From Acinetobacter baumannii (GTDB lineage: Bacteria; Pseudomonadota; Gammaproteobacteria; Pseudomonadales; Moraxellaceae): a stretch of DNA of 64,000 bases. The stretch is taken from the NCBI RefSeq assembly GCF_009759685.1, contig NZ_CP046654.1:2604001-2668000 (forward strand), read 5' to 3'. A program made the position numbers and the translations under genes. A model generated the notes under the pieces. The model saw nothing but the letters and a program-made list of their open reading frames with translations, was not told where the DNA came from and searched no databases. Below, one piece after another: positions 42,284 through 50,639 of the stretch (its first letter is position 1; each line of letters starts with the position of its first letter).

Positions 42284-43230
42284 ATTATTACCAACACCAT
42301 ATTGGTGACTTTAACAATGCGACTCGCCACCTCAGTTTAATTGAGCGTGCGATTTACCGCGACTTATTAGACATGTATTACGACACAGAGAAGGCGATTG
42401 ATGCATCAAGCATTGATCGTCTAGCACGTCGTTTGCAATGTACTACCGAAGAGCAAAAAGAAGCTCTCAAATATGTACTTGATGAGTTTTTCATTCTTGA
42501 AGAAGGTGTTTATCGCAATAATCGTTGTGAACGAGAAATTGCTGAATATCACGGGAAAAAGAAACAAGCGAGTGAGGCTGGTAAAGCGTCTGCTGCAAAA
42601 CGTGCAGCGAAAAAGAAAGGCTCGTCCAACAGTGATTCATCAAAAGATGATCAAGCGTCTAACGAAAATTCAACGGTCGTTGAAAATCCGTTAAACGAAG
42701 AACAAACGGATGTGCAACCAACCAATAACCATAAACCATTAACCATAAACCAAGAACCAATTATTGATAGTAGTAGTAATGCGCGTGAAGAAAATTCGCA
42801 ATTTACACCAATCCAATTTGCTCAGTATCAGATCGATGATCACAAGCGTTACTCAATGCGTGAATTCATTTCTGAATACAGCGAGTTTCAATACGATTTC
42901 ATCTCACTTGCTCAACAAAGATTTGTTTCTGTACCTGAAATCGACTTGAGAACCATGATTCAAAATTTCGGTGACTGGTACTTTGCAAACGAATCAAGCT
43001 CGTTGAATACACCAAGCATCTGGTTGGTTAAGTGGTTCTCTTGGGTTCAAAACAACGAGAAACAAGTTGCTGCTAACCGCAAGAAGCAAGAGCAAATCAC
43101 TTCAACCGGTCAAAAACCACAAGAGTCGGGTTACTTCGCTAATCTTTTTGAAGAACAGAGCGAATCTCAAATCGTGGATGTAACCCCAGCAAAAAAGTTT
43201 CCAATGATTGAGGAGGTAGGTCATGCATGA
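42280..43230 (+). CDS. Phage replication protein with YdaU/DUF1376 N-terminus
   Basis: A 316-aa protein that probably acts as the origin-recognition (lambda O-like) factor. N-terminal DUF1376 motif YYQHHIGDFNNATRHLSLIE and RAIYRDLLDMYYDTE (residues ~3-38). A low-complexity linker follows (KKKGSSNSDSSKD; then TNNHKPLTINQEP from the repeat DNA at 42726), and a C-terminal helical domain. The start is the ATG overlapping the methyltransferase stop; it overlaps the P-like gene by 8 nt at its end. Confidence 0.78.
   Translation: MNYYQHHIGDFNNATRHLSLIERAIYRDLLDMYYDTEKAIDASSIDRLARRLQCTTEEQKEALKYVLDEFFILEEGVYRNNRCEREIAEYHGKKKQASEAGKASAAKRAAKKKGSSNSDSSKDDQASNENSTVVENPLNEEQTDVQPTNNHKPLTINQEPIIDSSSNAREENSQFTPIQFAQYQIDDHKRYSMREFISEYSEFQYDFISLAQQRFVSVPEIDLRTMIQNFGDWYFANESSSLNTPSIWLVKWFSWVQNNEKQVAANRKKQEQITSTGQKPQESGYFANLFEEQSESQIVDVTPAKKFPMIEEVGHA
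42726..42753 (+). repeat. Tandem 14-nt repeats, candidate replication origin iterons
   Basis: TAACCATAAACCA occurs twice in a row (42726-42738 and 42740-42752), with related AACCAA units before and after it. They lie inside the replication gene, as ori iterons do in lambda O. Confidence 0.45.
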
Positions 43231-43972
43231 GATTACCTTGAACGAAGTGCGTCAATTAATCGCTTCTCTTCGCACTGTTTACGCTGCTCAGTTCAATAAG
43301 CAATTTCCAGCAACAGGCGAAAGTGCAATTCCTCTGTCAGTGGTTGAGCAAATCGCACTTAAAACGCTGGTTGGCGTTCAACAAAACCAATTTAACAACG
43401 CACTTGCTCGTTTACTTACAGCAGGTGGACGCTTTATGCCGTCATTTGCCGAGTTTCGCACCTGGTGTATCGGTGAAAGTTGGATGTCTCCAGAAGAAGC
43501 TTGGTCTCGCGCATGTAAGTTTACAACTGACCGTTCCGTGGTTATTACCCAAATCACTAAGTACGCCTTAGACGAGGTTATGTATTTGATCGAAGCCGGC
43601 CAAATGCGAGCAGCTCAAGATAATTTCTTCGGGACCTACAACGTGATGGTTGCTAAAGCTCAGTTAAAAGGCCGTCAGCAAGAGTTTTACACTCCACCGC
43701 TACAACTAGAACACAAAGAACCTAAACACATTCCTGTGAGCAATGACGAGGCTCAAAAGCATCTCCAATCATTGATGGAACGATTAAAAATCAATGGTCG
43801 TAAACCTGCACCAGTACAAAAACTTCAGGCAAAAGAAAAAGAGCCTGAGCTTGCAAAGGAATTAGGTCCAGATCCTTTCGATAATCCGCAGGAATACGCA
43901 GAGATGTGCCGCCGTGAAGGTATGCCTATTCCAAGAAATATTCTGCAGTTAATTGAAGGGGCGAATGCATGA
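43223..43972 (+). CDS. Lambda P-like replication protein
   Basis: A 249-aa protein located after the DUF1376 gene, in the place of the helicase loader P. The segment PSFAEFRTWCIGESWMSPEE (72-91) resembles the lambda P family. The tail is basic and Pro/Lys-rich (NGRKPAPVQKLQAKEKEPE). AGGAGG lies 6 nt before ATG. It overlaps the next gene by 4 nt. Helicase loader role is inferred. Confidence 0.72.
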   Translation: MHEITLNEVRQLIASLRTVYAAQFNKQFPATGESAIPLSVVEQIALKTLVGVQQNQFNNALARLLTAGGRFMPSFAEFRTWCIGESWMSPEEAWSRACKFTTDRSVVITQITKYALDEVMYLIEAGQMRAAQDNFFGTYNVMVAKAQLKGRQQEFYTPPLQLEHKEPKHIPVSNDEAQKHLQSLMERLKINGRKPAPVQKLQAKEKEPELAKELGPDPFDNPQEYAEMCRREGMPIPRNILQLIEGANA

Positions 43973-44322
43973 AAGCATCTAAATTGATTAGAGATAAAGG
44001 ACTGCAATACGCGAAGGAAATCGTAGATTCAGCACCTTCTAACGCAACTGAATGGAATGAAGGTTTCGAGTTCCAATGTGGTCAAAGTGTAGAGATTAGC
44101 AAGGCTGATCGAGAAAAGTATTTTGTAGACATTTCCGAACTCAAGCGCCTGCTGGAATCGATTGATCAAATTAATGCGTTTGATGGCGGTATTAAAGAAG
44201 CTAAAGAGATTCTAAGCCGCATCAATAAAAATGGCAGCAAGTACGCGACATTATTTGAAAGACCTGCATTAGAGCAAGCCATCCGCGACCACGAATCAAT
44301 ATACGGAGGCGGTCATGTTTAA
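43969..44322 (+). CDS. Prophage early protein, unknown
   Basis: A 117-aa protein with helical segments (LIRDKGLQYAKEIVDSAP and ISELKRLLESIDQ). The overlap ATGA with the P-like gene and 8-nt overlap with the next gene show tight translation coupling. Similar small proteins follow P in other Acinetobacter phages; function unknown. Confidence 0.65.
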   Translation: MKASKLIRDKGLQYAKEIVDSAPSNATEWNEGFEFQCGQSVEISKADREKYFVDISELKRLLESIDQINAFDGGIKEAKEILSRINKNGSKYATLFERPALEQAIRDHESIYGGGHV

Positions 44323-44773
44323 CAGTGATGAATGTGGGATTTGGTCTATTTGGGAAAACGGGAAGTGGCATGGAGATTTTAAATTTCCAGATGGTGTTAT
44401 GACTAAGTTGCCAGAGGAAAAGGAGCCAGCCATGAGTGAGTTTAAAGTCGGGGATCGTGTTCTTAGACACTTCAATAAAAAAGTTTACTTCGTGAATCAC
44501 CGAGTTGGAGATGAAGAATATTTAATTTCCTATGAGAAGGATACGCCAGTATCAAAATGCCAGATTTGTGAGCATTTTAGCAATTTGAAGTTAGTTCATG
44601 AACCAGATTTAGGCGACAACCCCCACACAGAAAACCGCATTGGTCGCATTGATAAACCATCGGATTCGAGGGAATTAGAAAACCTAGACAAACTAGAAAA
44701 CCACATTTCGCCGAATTGCAAAGTAACTGAAGTTCACATTAACGAAGCTTACAAGCTTAATCGATTGGGGTGA
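44315..44773 (+). CDS. Prophage early protein, unknown
   Basis: A 152-aa protein. N-terminal part WSIWENGKWHGDFKF; a central beta-rich part with FKVGDRVLRHFNKKVYF and a CQIC pair. GGAGG lies 5 nt before ATG. No family recognised. Confidence 0.62.
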   Translation: MFNSDECGIWSIWENGKWHGDFKFPDGVMTKLPEEKEPAMSEFKVGDRVLRHFNKKVYFVNHRVGDEEYLISYEKDTPVSKCQICEHFSNLKLVHEPDLGDNPHTENRIGRIDKPSDSRELENLDKLENHISPNCKVTEVHINEAYKLNRLG

Positions 44774-44776
44774 AGA

Positions 44777-45115
44777 ATGGATAAGTGTAGAGAAGAGTTT
44801 GAGAAGCAAAAGTACTGGATTGGGCTATTTAGAGACGCGGTTGATTTTGATGAGGAGCTTGGTCGATATGTTTTAAACGGTCAAAGAAAGCTTTACGCAT
44901 TTCACCTCGATTCATTTAACGAGAAATGGGCAATTTGGCAAAAAGCATGGCAGCACCAGCAAGCGAAAGTGGAGGAGCTGCAAAAGCGGGTGGATCAACA
45001 AGGACTAATCATTGCAAAAGCTATGTCTATTGCATCAGACCTTCAAAAGAGCTGGTCAATGTTTGAGATTGGCAAGAAGTTAGAGCAAGCGCTCAATGGT
45101 GGTGAGCCTAAATGA
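44777..45115 (+). CDS. Prophage early protein with coiled coil, unknown
   Basis: A 112-aa protein that starts 3 nt after the previous stop. The middle, WAIWQKAWQHQQAKVEELQK, and RVDQQGLIIAKAMSI form a long helix, likely a coiled coil. It overlaps the nuclease gene by 4 nt. Function unknown. Confidence 0.62.
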   Translation: MDKCREEFEKQKYWIGLFRDAVDFDEELGRYVLNGQRKLYAFHLDSFNEKWAIWQKAWQHQQAKVEELQKRVDQQGLIIAKAMSIASDLQKSWSMFEIGKKLEQALNGGEPK

Positions 45116-45516
45116 CATCAATGAGCCTTGCTGATTACCGCCTTACATGCCCGAAAGTTCAAAAGAAAAAGGGTCGAAACAAGTTTAATGCTTCGAAAAT
45201 TAAATTGGATGGAATGACTTTTGACAGTACTAAAGAATACAAACGGTATATCGAGCTAAAGGCTCTACAACAACGAGGTGAAATTAAAGAATTGCAGCAT
45301 CACACAAAATTTGAATTGGCACCGAAGACAAAATTAGAAGGGGAGAAACGAGCTAAACCAGCACTTAGATATTTTGCCGATTTCACTTATTTCACGACAG
45401 CAGGTGAATACGTTGTTGAAGATGTGAAGTCTATAGCTACACGCAAGCTACCGAGTTACCGAAATAAAAAACACCTGATGAAAACAGTTCACAATATTGA
45501 TGTGAGGGAAGTTTAA
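45112..45516 (+). CDS. DUF1064 PD-(D/E)XK phage nuclease
   Basis: A 134-aa protein of the DUF1064 family, thought to be a Holliday junction or replication-associated nuclease. Motifs: KFNASKIKLDGMTFDSTKEY at the start; RYFADFTYF (catalytic Asp) and YVVEDVKS (E-x-K) around residues 83-103; HLMKTVHNID near the end. The initiation ATG overlaps the previous stop. It belongs to the rightward early operon just before Q. Confidence 0.8.
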   Translation: MTSMSLADYRLTCPKVQKKKGRNKFNASKIKLDGMTFDSTKEYKRYIELKALQQRGEIKELQHHTKFELAPKTKLEGEKRAKPALRYFADFTYFTTAGEYVVEDVKSIATRKLPSYRNKKHLMKTVHNIDVREV

Positions 45517-45518
45517 AC

Positions 45519-45932
45519 ATGAATGCAAAAGTTAATAACAAGACAATGGACTGGTCTAAACGTTCTGCTCATCAATGGTTGGAACAATATGGTCTATGGG
45601 TAAGATCAACAAAATCTAAAGTTTCTGCTAATCCTCTAGCATGTTTAATTGACCAAAATGACACAACTAGAATTAGATCAAGTAAGGTCTCTATGCCATG
45701 CGAAATTGAAGATTATGAGGCAGTTGAAGTAAGCAAACTCTTGGCTAAAATGCATAACGATAATAGGGAATTTCTACAAGAAAGAGCTTGGTTTTTAATA
45801 CTTTATTATGAAAATAATTGGTCGTATTTAACAATTGCCAATGTACATAGATGTAGTAAAGCAAAAGTACGTGCTGAGATTGATAAAGGTTTGGCTTATT
45901 TGGATGGTAAAATAGAGGTATTGCAATCTTGA
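45519..45932 (+). CDS. Q-type antitermination protein
   Basis: A 137-aa protein of the phage antitermination Q family (PF06530-like). RSAHQWLEQYGLWVRS near the N-terminus and a C-terminal HTH (NWSYLTIANVHRCSKAKVRAE-type region, residues ~104-123) followed by GLAYLDGK are characteristic. It should load on RNA polymerase at the late promoter, whose -35 box overlaps the last codons of this gene, and let it pass the two terminators beyond. Confidence 0.82.
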   Translation: MNAKVNNKTMDWSKRSAHQWLEQYGLWVRSTKSKVSANPLACLIDQNDTTRIRSSKVSMPCEIEDYEAVEVSKLLAKMHNDNREFLQERAWFLILYYENNWSYLTIANVHRCSKAKVRAEIDKGLAYLDGKIEVLQS

Positions 45933-45957
45933 CAGTGCAGCACACTTGGTTTAGATT
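45929..45957 (+). promoter_or_regulatory. Late promoter pR'
   Basis: TTGACA (45929-45934) and TAGATT (45952-45957) are 17 nt apart, overlapping the stop codon of Q. It faces the late genes and is followed within 50-100 nt by two terminators. Confidence 0.65.
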
Positions 45958-46002
45958 TGTGATATGGTGGGACGAAGTTATAAGCGTTGCACCAAAATGT
46001 TT

Positions 46003-46080
46003 TAAAAGCTCGCCAAATGGTGGGCTTTTTTATTGCCTAATATATTTCAGGAAAAACCCAAAATATCAATTTTGGGCTTT
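46003..46080 (+). terminator. Tandem terminators tR' downstream of the late promoter
   Basis: First hairpin AAGCTCGCCA / TGGTGGGCTT with G-T pairs, then TTTTT (46014-46030). Second hairpin CCCAAAAT / ATTTTGGG (46056-46075) with A and T flanks. A pair directly after a late promoter fits Q-dependent antitermination. Confidence 0.7.
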
Positions 46081-46095
46081 AAAGTGAGTATAAAA

Positions 46096-46269
46096 ATGAG
46101 TGAATTAAAAAAAGATATACCAGAGATTACTGGTGAAATGATTTCAGATGTACATCGAATTTTACAATATGGAGCCAGCTTATCCTGTGGAATTGTTAGT
46201 GATCAGAATCGTGACTCAATTTATTTAGACGTGGAATATATTGACCACAAACTAGTTCTATCTGATTAA
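46096..46269 (+). CDS. Small late prophage protein, unknown
   Basis: A 57-aa protein starting MSELKKDIPEITGEMISDVH. The start is the ATG after the second terminator; a longer frame from TTG would begin inside the terminator region. Its last 74 nt overlap the 3' end of the convergent gene at 46196, so one of the two calls may be wrong. No family recognised. Confidence 0.45.
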   Translation: MSELKKDIPEITGEMISDVHRILQYGASLSCGIVSDQNRDSIYLDVEYIDHKLVLSD

Positions 46270-46870
46270 TCTCAGTCGTTAATTTTTTGATTTTATCCAG
46301 TTGGTCATTCGTAGCTTTGGACATGTTAGGAGAGAAGTCAAAAGGCTTACCTGTTATTTTGGATCTTTGGGCTTCGCAACGATGTCCTAAGTCATAAAAT
46401 ATTTGATTTAATTCGCGAAGTATTTCAATTTTCTTATCCTGCAGGTTGTTGAAATCTATTAGTTCCTGAGAGTTAGAAAGTAATTTAACTTTATTTAGAA
46501 TATTAGGTTGTACATCTAATGTGAGCAGACTACTACTTGGATCAGGAAGGAAAATAGAATGTGTTTCACTCATGCTTGGATAGTTTTGTGTAATATCTAT
46601 TAATTGATTGTTAGGCGAAATCCAAACTGCATGGTGCATAGCTTCAAGCATGAGTCCTTTCCATTCTGAAAAAATCCAACCATATACAACACCACCTCCT
46701 TGATTTTGTACTAACCATTCAACATTCCAATAGCAATTGCCTATCGGGAGTAAATCAATACTGTGGGGTGTGGTAATTAGATCCCCAGAGTTAATGCTCT
46801 TAGCAAAAGATATAAGTTCTGGGTTATGTATTGAAGGTGTGGTGTAGTTTGGAAAACTGCTATTATTCAT
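46196..46870 (-). CDS. Accessory (moron-like) protein with possible Cys-His-Asp site
   Basis: A 224-aa protein on the strand opposite to the late genes. The segment IDLLPIGNCYWNVEWLVQ, then YGWIFSEWKGLMLEAMHHAV and WISPNNQLIDIT place Cys, His and Asp in the order of a papain-like or transglutaminase-like triad (inference). The C-terminal part is a long helix/coiled segment. The start is the ATG of MNNSSF with AGAGA upstream. It probably has its own promoter in the 46871-47184 gap and is expressed in the lysogen. Function unknown. Confidence 0.65.
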   Translation of the reverse strand: MNNSSFPNYTTPSIHNPELISFAKSINSGDLITTPHSIDLLPIGNCYWNVEWLVQNQGGGVVYGWIFSEWKGLMLEAMHHAVWISPNNQLIDITQNYPSMSETHSIFLPDPSSSLLTLDVQPNILNKVKLLSNSQELIDFNNLQDKKIEILRELNQIFYDLGHRCEAQRSKITGKPFDFSPNMSKATNDQLDKIKKLTTEINQIELVCGQYIPRLNKLSHDSDH

Positions 46871-47007
46871 ATTTATCTCTTTGATATTTAGAAAGTACAT
46901 AGTTATCAGAAAACAGATCTTTGTAAAGAACACAAACCAATAATTTCAATCCACACTCGCGGTAGCACAATTCGAGTTAATTAGCCGGACGTATTACGGC
47001 GCAAATG

Positions 47008-47043
47008 GCCCCGCTAAATATCGATTATTGGCGGGGCTTTTTC
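47008..47043 (+). terminator. Orphan intrinsic terminator
   Basis: GCCCCGC and GCGGGGC (47008-47014, 47031-47037) followed by TTTTT. No plus-strand gene lies between 46270 and here, so it either ends late transcripts that have passed tR' or belongs to a short RNA. The rest of the 46871-47184 gap is AT-rich with no gene. Confidence 0.75.
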
Positions 47044-47184
47044 TTTTATTAATTTGATGATTTAGTTCCCGATAGTAAATAATTTACTATTGAGAACTAA
47101 GTATTTGAAAAATAAAATATATTTGATGATTGGCCTATAAATTAGTATAATAAATAAACATTAATTAATTTAATTGGTGAAAAT

Positions 47185-47463
47185 ATGCCATTCGAAAGAA
47201 AGACAGGTTATAAATTGAAGTTTATCAATGAAAATGACTTTGAAATTATCTGCCTAGACTGTAACGACACCAATAGTGTGAGACAACAACTTAAAGATGC
47301 TGGATTTGTTAGAGATATTAATTCAGTAGATGAAAAGGATGAATACCATCTTCAAAAGATTATTGGAGTAACAAGTAGCAAGGAAGACTTGATTGCATTG
47401 CTAGATAATTGGTTTGATTTGTTAAACAGTATGGAGGTTACAGCCTACAAAGATTCTGATTAA
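47185..47463 (+). CDS. Small late prophage protein, unknown
   Basis: Acidic protein, 92 aa, with alpha/beta character (KLKFINENDFEIICLDC; EDLIALLDNWFDLLNSM). GGTGA lies 5 nt before ATG. It is bounded by terminators on both sides, so it is a self-contained unit in the late region. No family recognised. Confidence 0.58.
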   Translation: MPFERKTGYKLKFINENDFEIICLDCNDTNSVRQQLKDAGFVRDINSVDEKDEYHLQKIIGVTSSKEDLIALLDNWFDLLNSMEVTAYKDSD

Positions 47464-47477
47464 AAGTGATAGTAATA

Positions 47478-47502
47478 AAAACCACTTTTGCAGTGGTTTT
47501 TT
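47478..47502 (+). terminator. Terminator after the small gene at 47185
   Basis: AAAACCACT and AGTGGTTTT with TTTTT following. Confidence 0.8.
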
Positions 47503-47514
47503 TATGGGTGAAAT

Positions 47515-47982
47515 ATGGATGATAAAGAATACTTCTGGCTTACACGGAAAAAAGAACCTAAAACAAAACCTAAAAGCAGACCATTGCCTAAAGCTACCCA
47601 AAAGTACTTAGAAGCTGAAGAAGAATTTACTCAAGCTTTGGATAATCTGGGAATTAAATACGAAAAGAAATTCCAGTTTAAATCCACAAAGCATTGGCGG
47701 TTTGATTTTCATTTAATTGAACATCGCATATTAGTTGAAATTGCTGGTGGACCTTGGTCGGGTGGACGCAAGGGTAAGCTGTCTACAAAGGCGTGGAGTA
47801 TGGACCGTTATGATGTTGCTGAAGAAATGAGATATACAGTAGTTCGCATAGAGACGGCTTCTAGATGTCGCATTGATGAGTCTGGACCTTTGCAGTTACG
47901 TACTGAATACGCTAGTCAGTGGCTTAAAAATTTAAAGAGGCAAATATTCAATGGATCAGATCAGACCATTTCCTCCAACTGA
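47515..47982 (+). CDS. PD-(D/E)XK-type endonuclease (VSR/DUF559-like)
   Basis: A 155-aa protein. The core motif is WRFDFHL...RILVEIAGG (residues ~62-80), with the D and E-x-K/G pattern of VSR/DUF559-type nucleases. The N-terminal 35 residues are very Lys/Pro-rich. It overlaps the metallopeptidase gene by 32 nt and stands just before the terminase, where HNH nucleases are often found in such phages; a packaging-related role is therefore possible. Confidence 0.72.
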   Translation: MDDKEYFWLTRKKEPKTKPKSRPLPKATQKYLEAEEEFTQALDNLGIKYEKKFQFKSTKHWRFDFHLIEHRILVEIAGGPWSGGRKGKLSTKAWSMDRYDVAEEMRYTVVRIETASRCRIDESGPLQLRTEYASQWLKNLKRQIFNGSDQTISSN

Positions 47983-48592
47983 TTTTATGGATCAGGCAGA
48001 AGAAGAGGAAGCACTCCGTTTAATACCTGCCCCTGATTTAAAAAACTGGGTAGTTGCTAATTTTCTTACGCTTGGTGGACCTTTACATAATCCAGATCAT
48101 GACCATATTGCTGAGATGCTTCATGACAATGAGGGATTTTTGGCTTTTGCATGGGCTTCTACTGCTTATGCGAGAGCTAAGCGTATGGTGCTCGGCCAAT
48201 GTGAAAAGGTTATGTTTCAACAGGGCGGCTGGAAAAAAGCCCGACAAGAGCAGCAAATGCGTGATTGGTTCGGACTTGTTCCAGTTTACTTAATCACAAT
48301 CGATGCAAGCTTTTGTGAAAAGGCTAACGATAGCGAGTTTTGTGCATTGCTTGAACATGAGCTTTATCACATCGGTGTAGAGAGAGACTCGGACGGTGAG
48401 ATTATTTACAGTGATCATACTGGCCTACCTAAGCACTATTTAGCTGGTCACGATGTGGAAGAGTTCATCGGTGTTGTTAAACGCTGGGGTGCAAATGAAA
48501 ACGTTAAGCGGCTTATTGAAGTCGCTAAAAACCCGCCGTTTGTTTCTGATTTAGATATTTCTAAATGCTGTGGAAACTGCGTAATTACCTGA
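47951..48592 (+). CDS. Putative phage metallopeptidase
   Basis: A 213-aa zincin-like protein. The zinc motif is HELYH (136-140) in LLEHELYHIGVERD, followed by a further His in GHDVEEFIGVVKRWG. It matches the 'putative phage metallopeptidase' family seen near terminases in siphoviruses. Substrate unknown. A short hairpin follows its stop codon. Confidence 0.8.
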   Translation: MDQIRPFPPTDFMDQAEEEEALRLIPAPDLKNWVVANFLTLGGPLHNPDHDHIAEMLHDNEGFLAFAWASTAYARAKRMVLGQCEKVMFQQGGWKKARQEQQMRDWFGLVPVYLITIDASFCEKANDSEFCALLEHELYHIGVERDSDGEIIYSDHTGLPKHYLAGHDVEEFIGVVKRWGANENVKRLIEVAKNPPFVSDLDISKCCGNCVIT

Positions 48593-48612
48593 GCCTTGAG
48601 GCTCTTTTTTTT
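48591..48612 (+). terminator. Short terminator after the metallopeptidase
   Basis: GAGCC and GGCTC with a 4-nt loop, followed by eight T. Confidence 0.7.
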
Positions 48613-48650
48613 GGCTATTTAGGTTGACGTAGGTTGACAGGATTGAGGAT

Positions 48651-49127
48651 ATGGCGGCTCTAAAAAAGGAGGTAAAACTCTTTATAGTTCGCTCACTTGC
48701 CGTATTTAATACACCCACAGAAACTGCTGAGCTCGTCAACCAAGAATACGGGGTAAAAGTTACTAAACAGCAGTGTGAGAAATACGACCCAACTAAACGG
48801 GCAGGTGAGAACCTAAGCGAAGAGTTAAGAAAAGATTTTGAAAAGACTCGCGAAATGTTTTTGGGTAAGCCTGAGGCAATCCCAATTGCAAACTTAGCGG
48901 TGCGTTTACAGCGATATGAAAGCCAATATCAAAAGCATAGTAGAAACCGTGTAGCAGCTCTAAGCATTCTTAAACAAGCTGCTGAGGACATGGGCGGCAA
49001 GTACACGAATAAGACTGAAATTACAGGCGCTGGCGGCGGTCCATTACAAAGCGAAAACATTACCTATGTGACTGCTACCGATGAGCAGGTAAGGCAGGCG
49101 ATAGATGAACTCGAGAACGAATATTGA
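48651..49127 (+). CDS. Terminase small subunit (DUF2280 type)
   Basis: A 158-aa protein that would recognise phage DNA for packaging. The N-terminal HTH-like part, AVFNTPTETAELVNQEYGVK (18-37) and VTKQQCEKYDPTK, fits the DUF2280 family, and a C-terminal segment binds the large subunit. GAGG lies close before ATG. The last 23 nt overlap terL. Confidence 0.8.
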   Translation: MAALKKEVKLFIVRSLAVFNTPTETAELVNQEYGVKVTKQQCEKYDPTKRAGENLSEELRKDFEKTREMFLGKPEAIPIANLAVRLQRYESQYQKHSRNRVAALSILKQAAEDMGGKYTNKTEITGAGGGPLQSENITYVTATDEQVRQAIDELENEY

Positions 49128-50631
49128 TCCTGTTAAAGCCAAAGCTAAACGGATTAAATGTGAGAAAGAACATTTATTTTTCACGCGTGCTTTTTTCTTG
49201 CCTCGAATGGGCTTTAAGTTTTCGGTCAATTGGCATCATGAATATATCGCTGACAAGATTGACGAGGTAATTGCTGGAAAGGTTAAAAACCTAGTTATTA
49301 ACGTTCCACCCGGAAGCGGTAAGACTGAACTACTCACAAATCTTATTGCCCGTGGCATAGCGCGTAATGCTCGTTCCCGTTTTTTATATTTGTCTTTCTC
49401 GCAATCACTTGTAGAGGATGTATCGGCAACAGCAAGAAACATTGTTAAGTCGGAAGACTTTCAGAGTTTATGGCCAGTAAAGATTTCTACCAGTACGGAT
49501 GCTAAGTCGAGCTGGAAAACTACCGTTGATGGTTACGATGCTGGTCATGTTTATTCTGCTTCGATGGGTGGGCAGGTCACTGGTCGCCGTGCCGGTACAT
49601 TAGCTAGTGAGGGCTTTACTGGTGCGATTATTCTGGATGACCCATTAAAGCCGGAAGATGCATTTAGCCAGACAGCTAGACGTAAAGCTAATCGTAAGAT
49701 CTTAAACACGGTCAACTCGCGTAAAGCTAAATCTGACACGCCAATTATTCTGATCATGCAGCGTTTGCACGTTGAAGATCCGACTAACTTTGTGTTGACG
49801 GGTAATGTACCTGGTGAGTGGGAGCAGATCAGTATTCCCGCGCTTATCGATGATGAATACATCAGTAAGTTACCAGAGCACATACAGCGCAAAATTCCAC
49901 GTGATGTTGAGCGTGATGAAAAAGGCAGACAAAGCTACTGGCCATTAAAAGAGTCTTTACTTTCATTGCTGCAGCTGGAGAAAGGCGGGGAAGATAAAGA
50001 CGGCGCCACAGTGTCACGCTATACATTTGCAAGCCAATATATGCAGAACCCTAAAAAGCTGGGTGGTGATCTTGTTAAAGCTGAATGGTTCCCACGTTAC
50101 CTAGACTTACCTGTTCTTAAATGGCGTGCGATTTGGGCAGATACGGCGCAAAAGACAAAAGAGCATAACGACTTCTCTGTGTTCCTATGTGCTGGACTTG
50201 GCTATGACAATAACCTGTACATCATTGATGTGAAGCGTGGCAAATGGGAAGCACCAGAACTTTTAAAAGAAGCGAAGTCATTTATCAACAAACACAAGGA
50301 TAGCAACACAAAGATTGGCAAGCTTCGTTATATGGCCGTAGAAGATAAAGCGAGTGGTACCGGATTAATTCAGTCCATTTCTAAACAGACCACATTACCA
50401 ATACGTGCGATTCAGCGAAGTACTGACAAGCTATCAAGGACTATGGATGTCATTCTTTATGTTGAAGAGCGCCGTGTCTGGCTACCAGTTAATGCACCGT
50501 GGCTTTTGAACTACATTGAAGAAATTGAAGGCCTTACTGCTGATTGGTCACATGACCATGACGACCAGTGGGACCCGACCATTGATGCGATTAATGATTC
50601 ATTAGCCAAAAAGCCAACTGTATTTGATTAG
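49105..50631 (+). CDS. Terminase large subunit
   Basis: DNA-packaging motor, 508 aa. ATPase: Walker A NVPPGSGKTE (66-75), Walker B AIILDDP (174-180), and a coupling motif in IILIMQRLHVEDP. C-terminal nuclease begins WRAIWADTAQKTKEH with the catalytic Asp, and later YMAVEDKASGTG and DQWDPTIDAINDS. Full length for the family. Overlaps the small subunit gene. Confidence 0.92.
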   Translation: MNSRTNIDPVKAKAKRIKCEKEHLFFTRAFFLPRMGFKFSVNWHHEYIADKIDEVIAGKVKNLVINVPPGSGKTELLTNLIARGIARNARSRFLYLSFSQSLVEDVSATARNIVKSEDFQSLWPVKISTSTDAKSSWKTTVDGYDAGHVYSASMGGQVTGRRAGTLASEGFTGAIILDDPLKPEDAFSQTARRKANRKILNTVNSRKAKSDTPIILIMQRLHVEDPTNFVLTGNVPGEWEQISIPALIDDEYISKLPEHIQRKIPRDVERDEKGRQSYWPLKESLLSLLQLEKGGEDKDGATVSRYTFASQYMQNPKKLGGDLVKAEWFPRYLDLPVLKWRAIWADTAQKTKEHNDFSVFLCAGLGYDNNLYIIDVKRGKWEAPELLKEAKSFINKHKDSNTKIGKLRYMAVEDKASGTGLIQSISKQTTLPIRAIQRSTDKLSRTMDVILYVEERRVWLPVNAPWLLNYIEEIEGLTADWSHDHDDQWDPTIDAINDSLAKKPTVFD

Positions 50632-50639
50632 AGGAAATT

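Noticed and set aside
41464..42330. Minus-strand open frame of 288 codons opposite the methyltransferase
   Set aside because: No recognisable protein features, and it is antisense to a gene with clear motifs; open by composition of the overlapped region.
46934..47043. tRNA gene near the orphan terminator
   Set aside because: A TTCGAG segment suggested a T loop, but no acceptor stem, D arm or anticodon arm could be formed.
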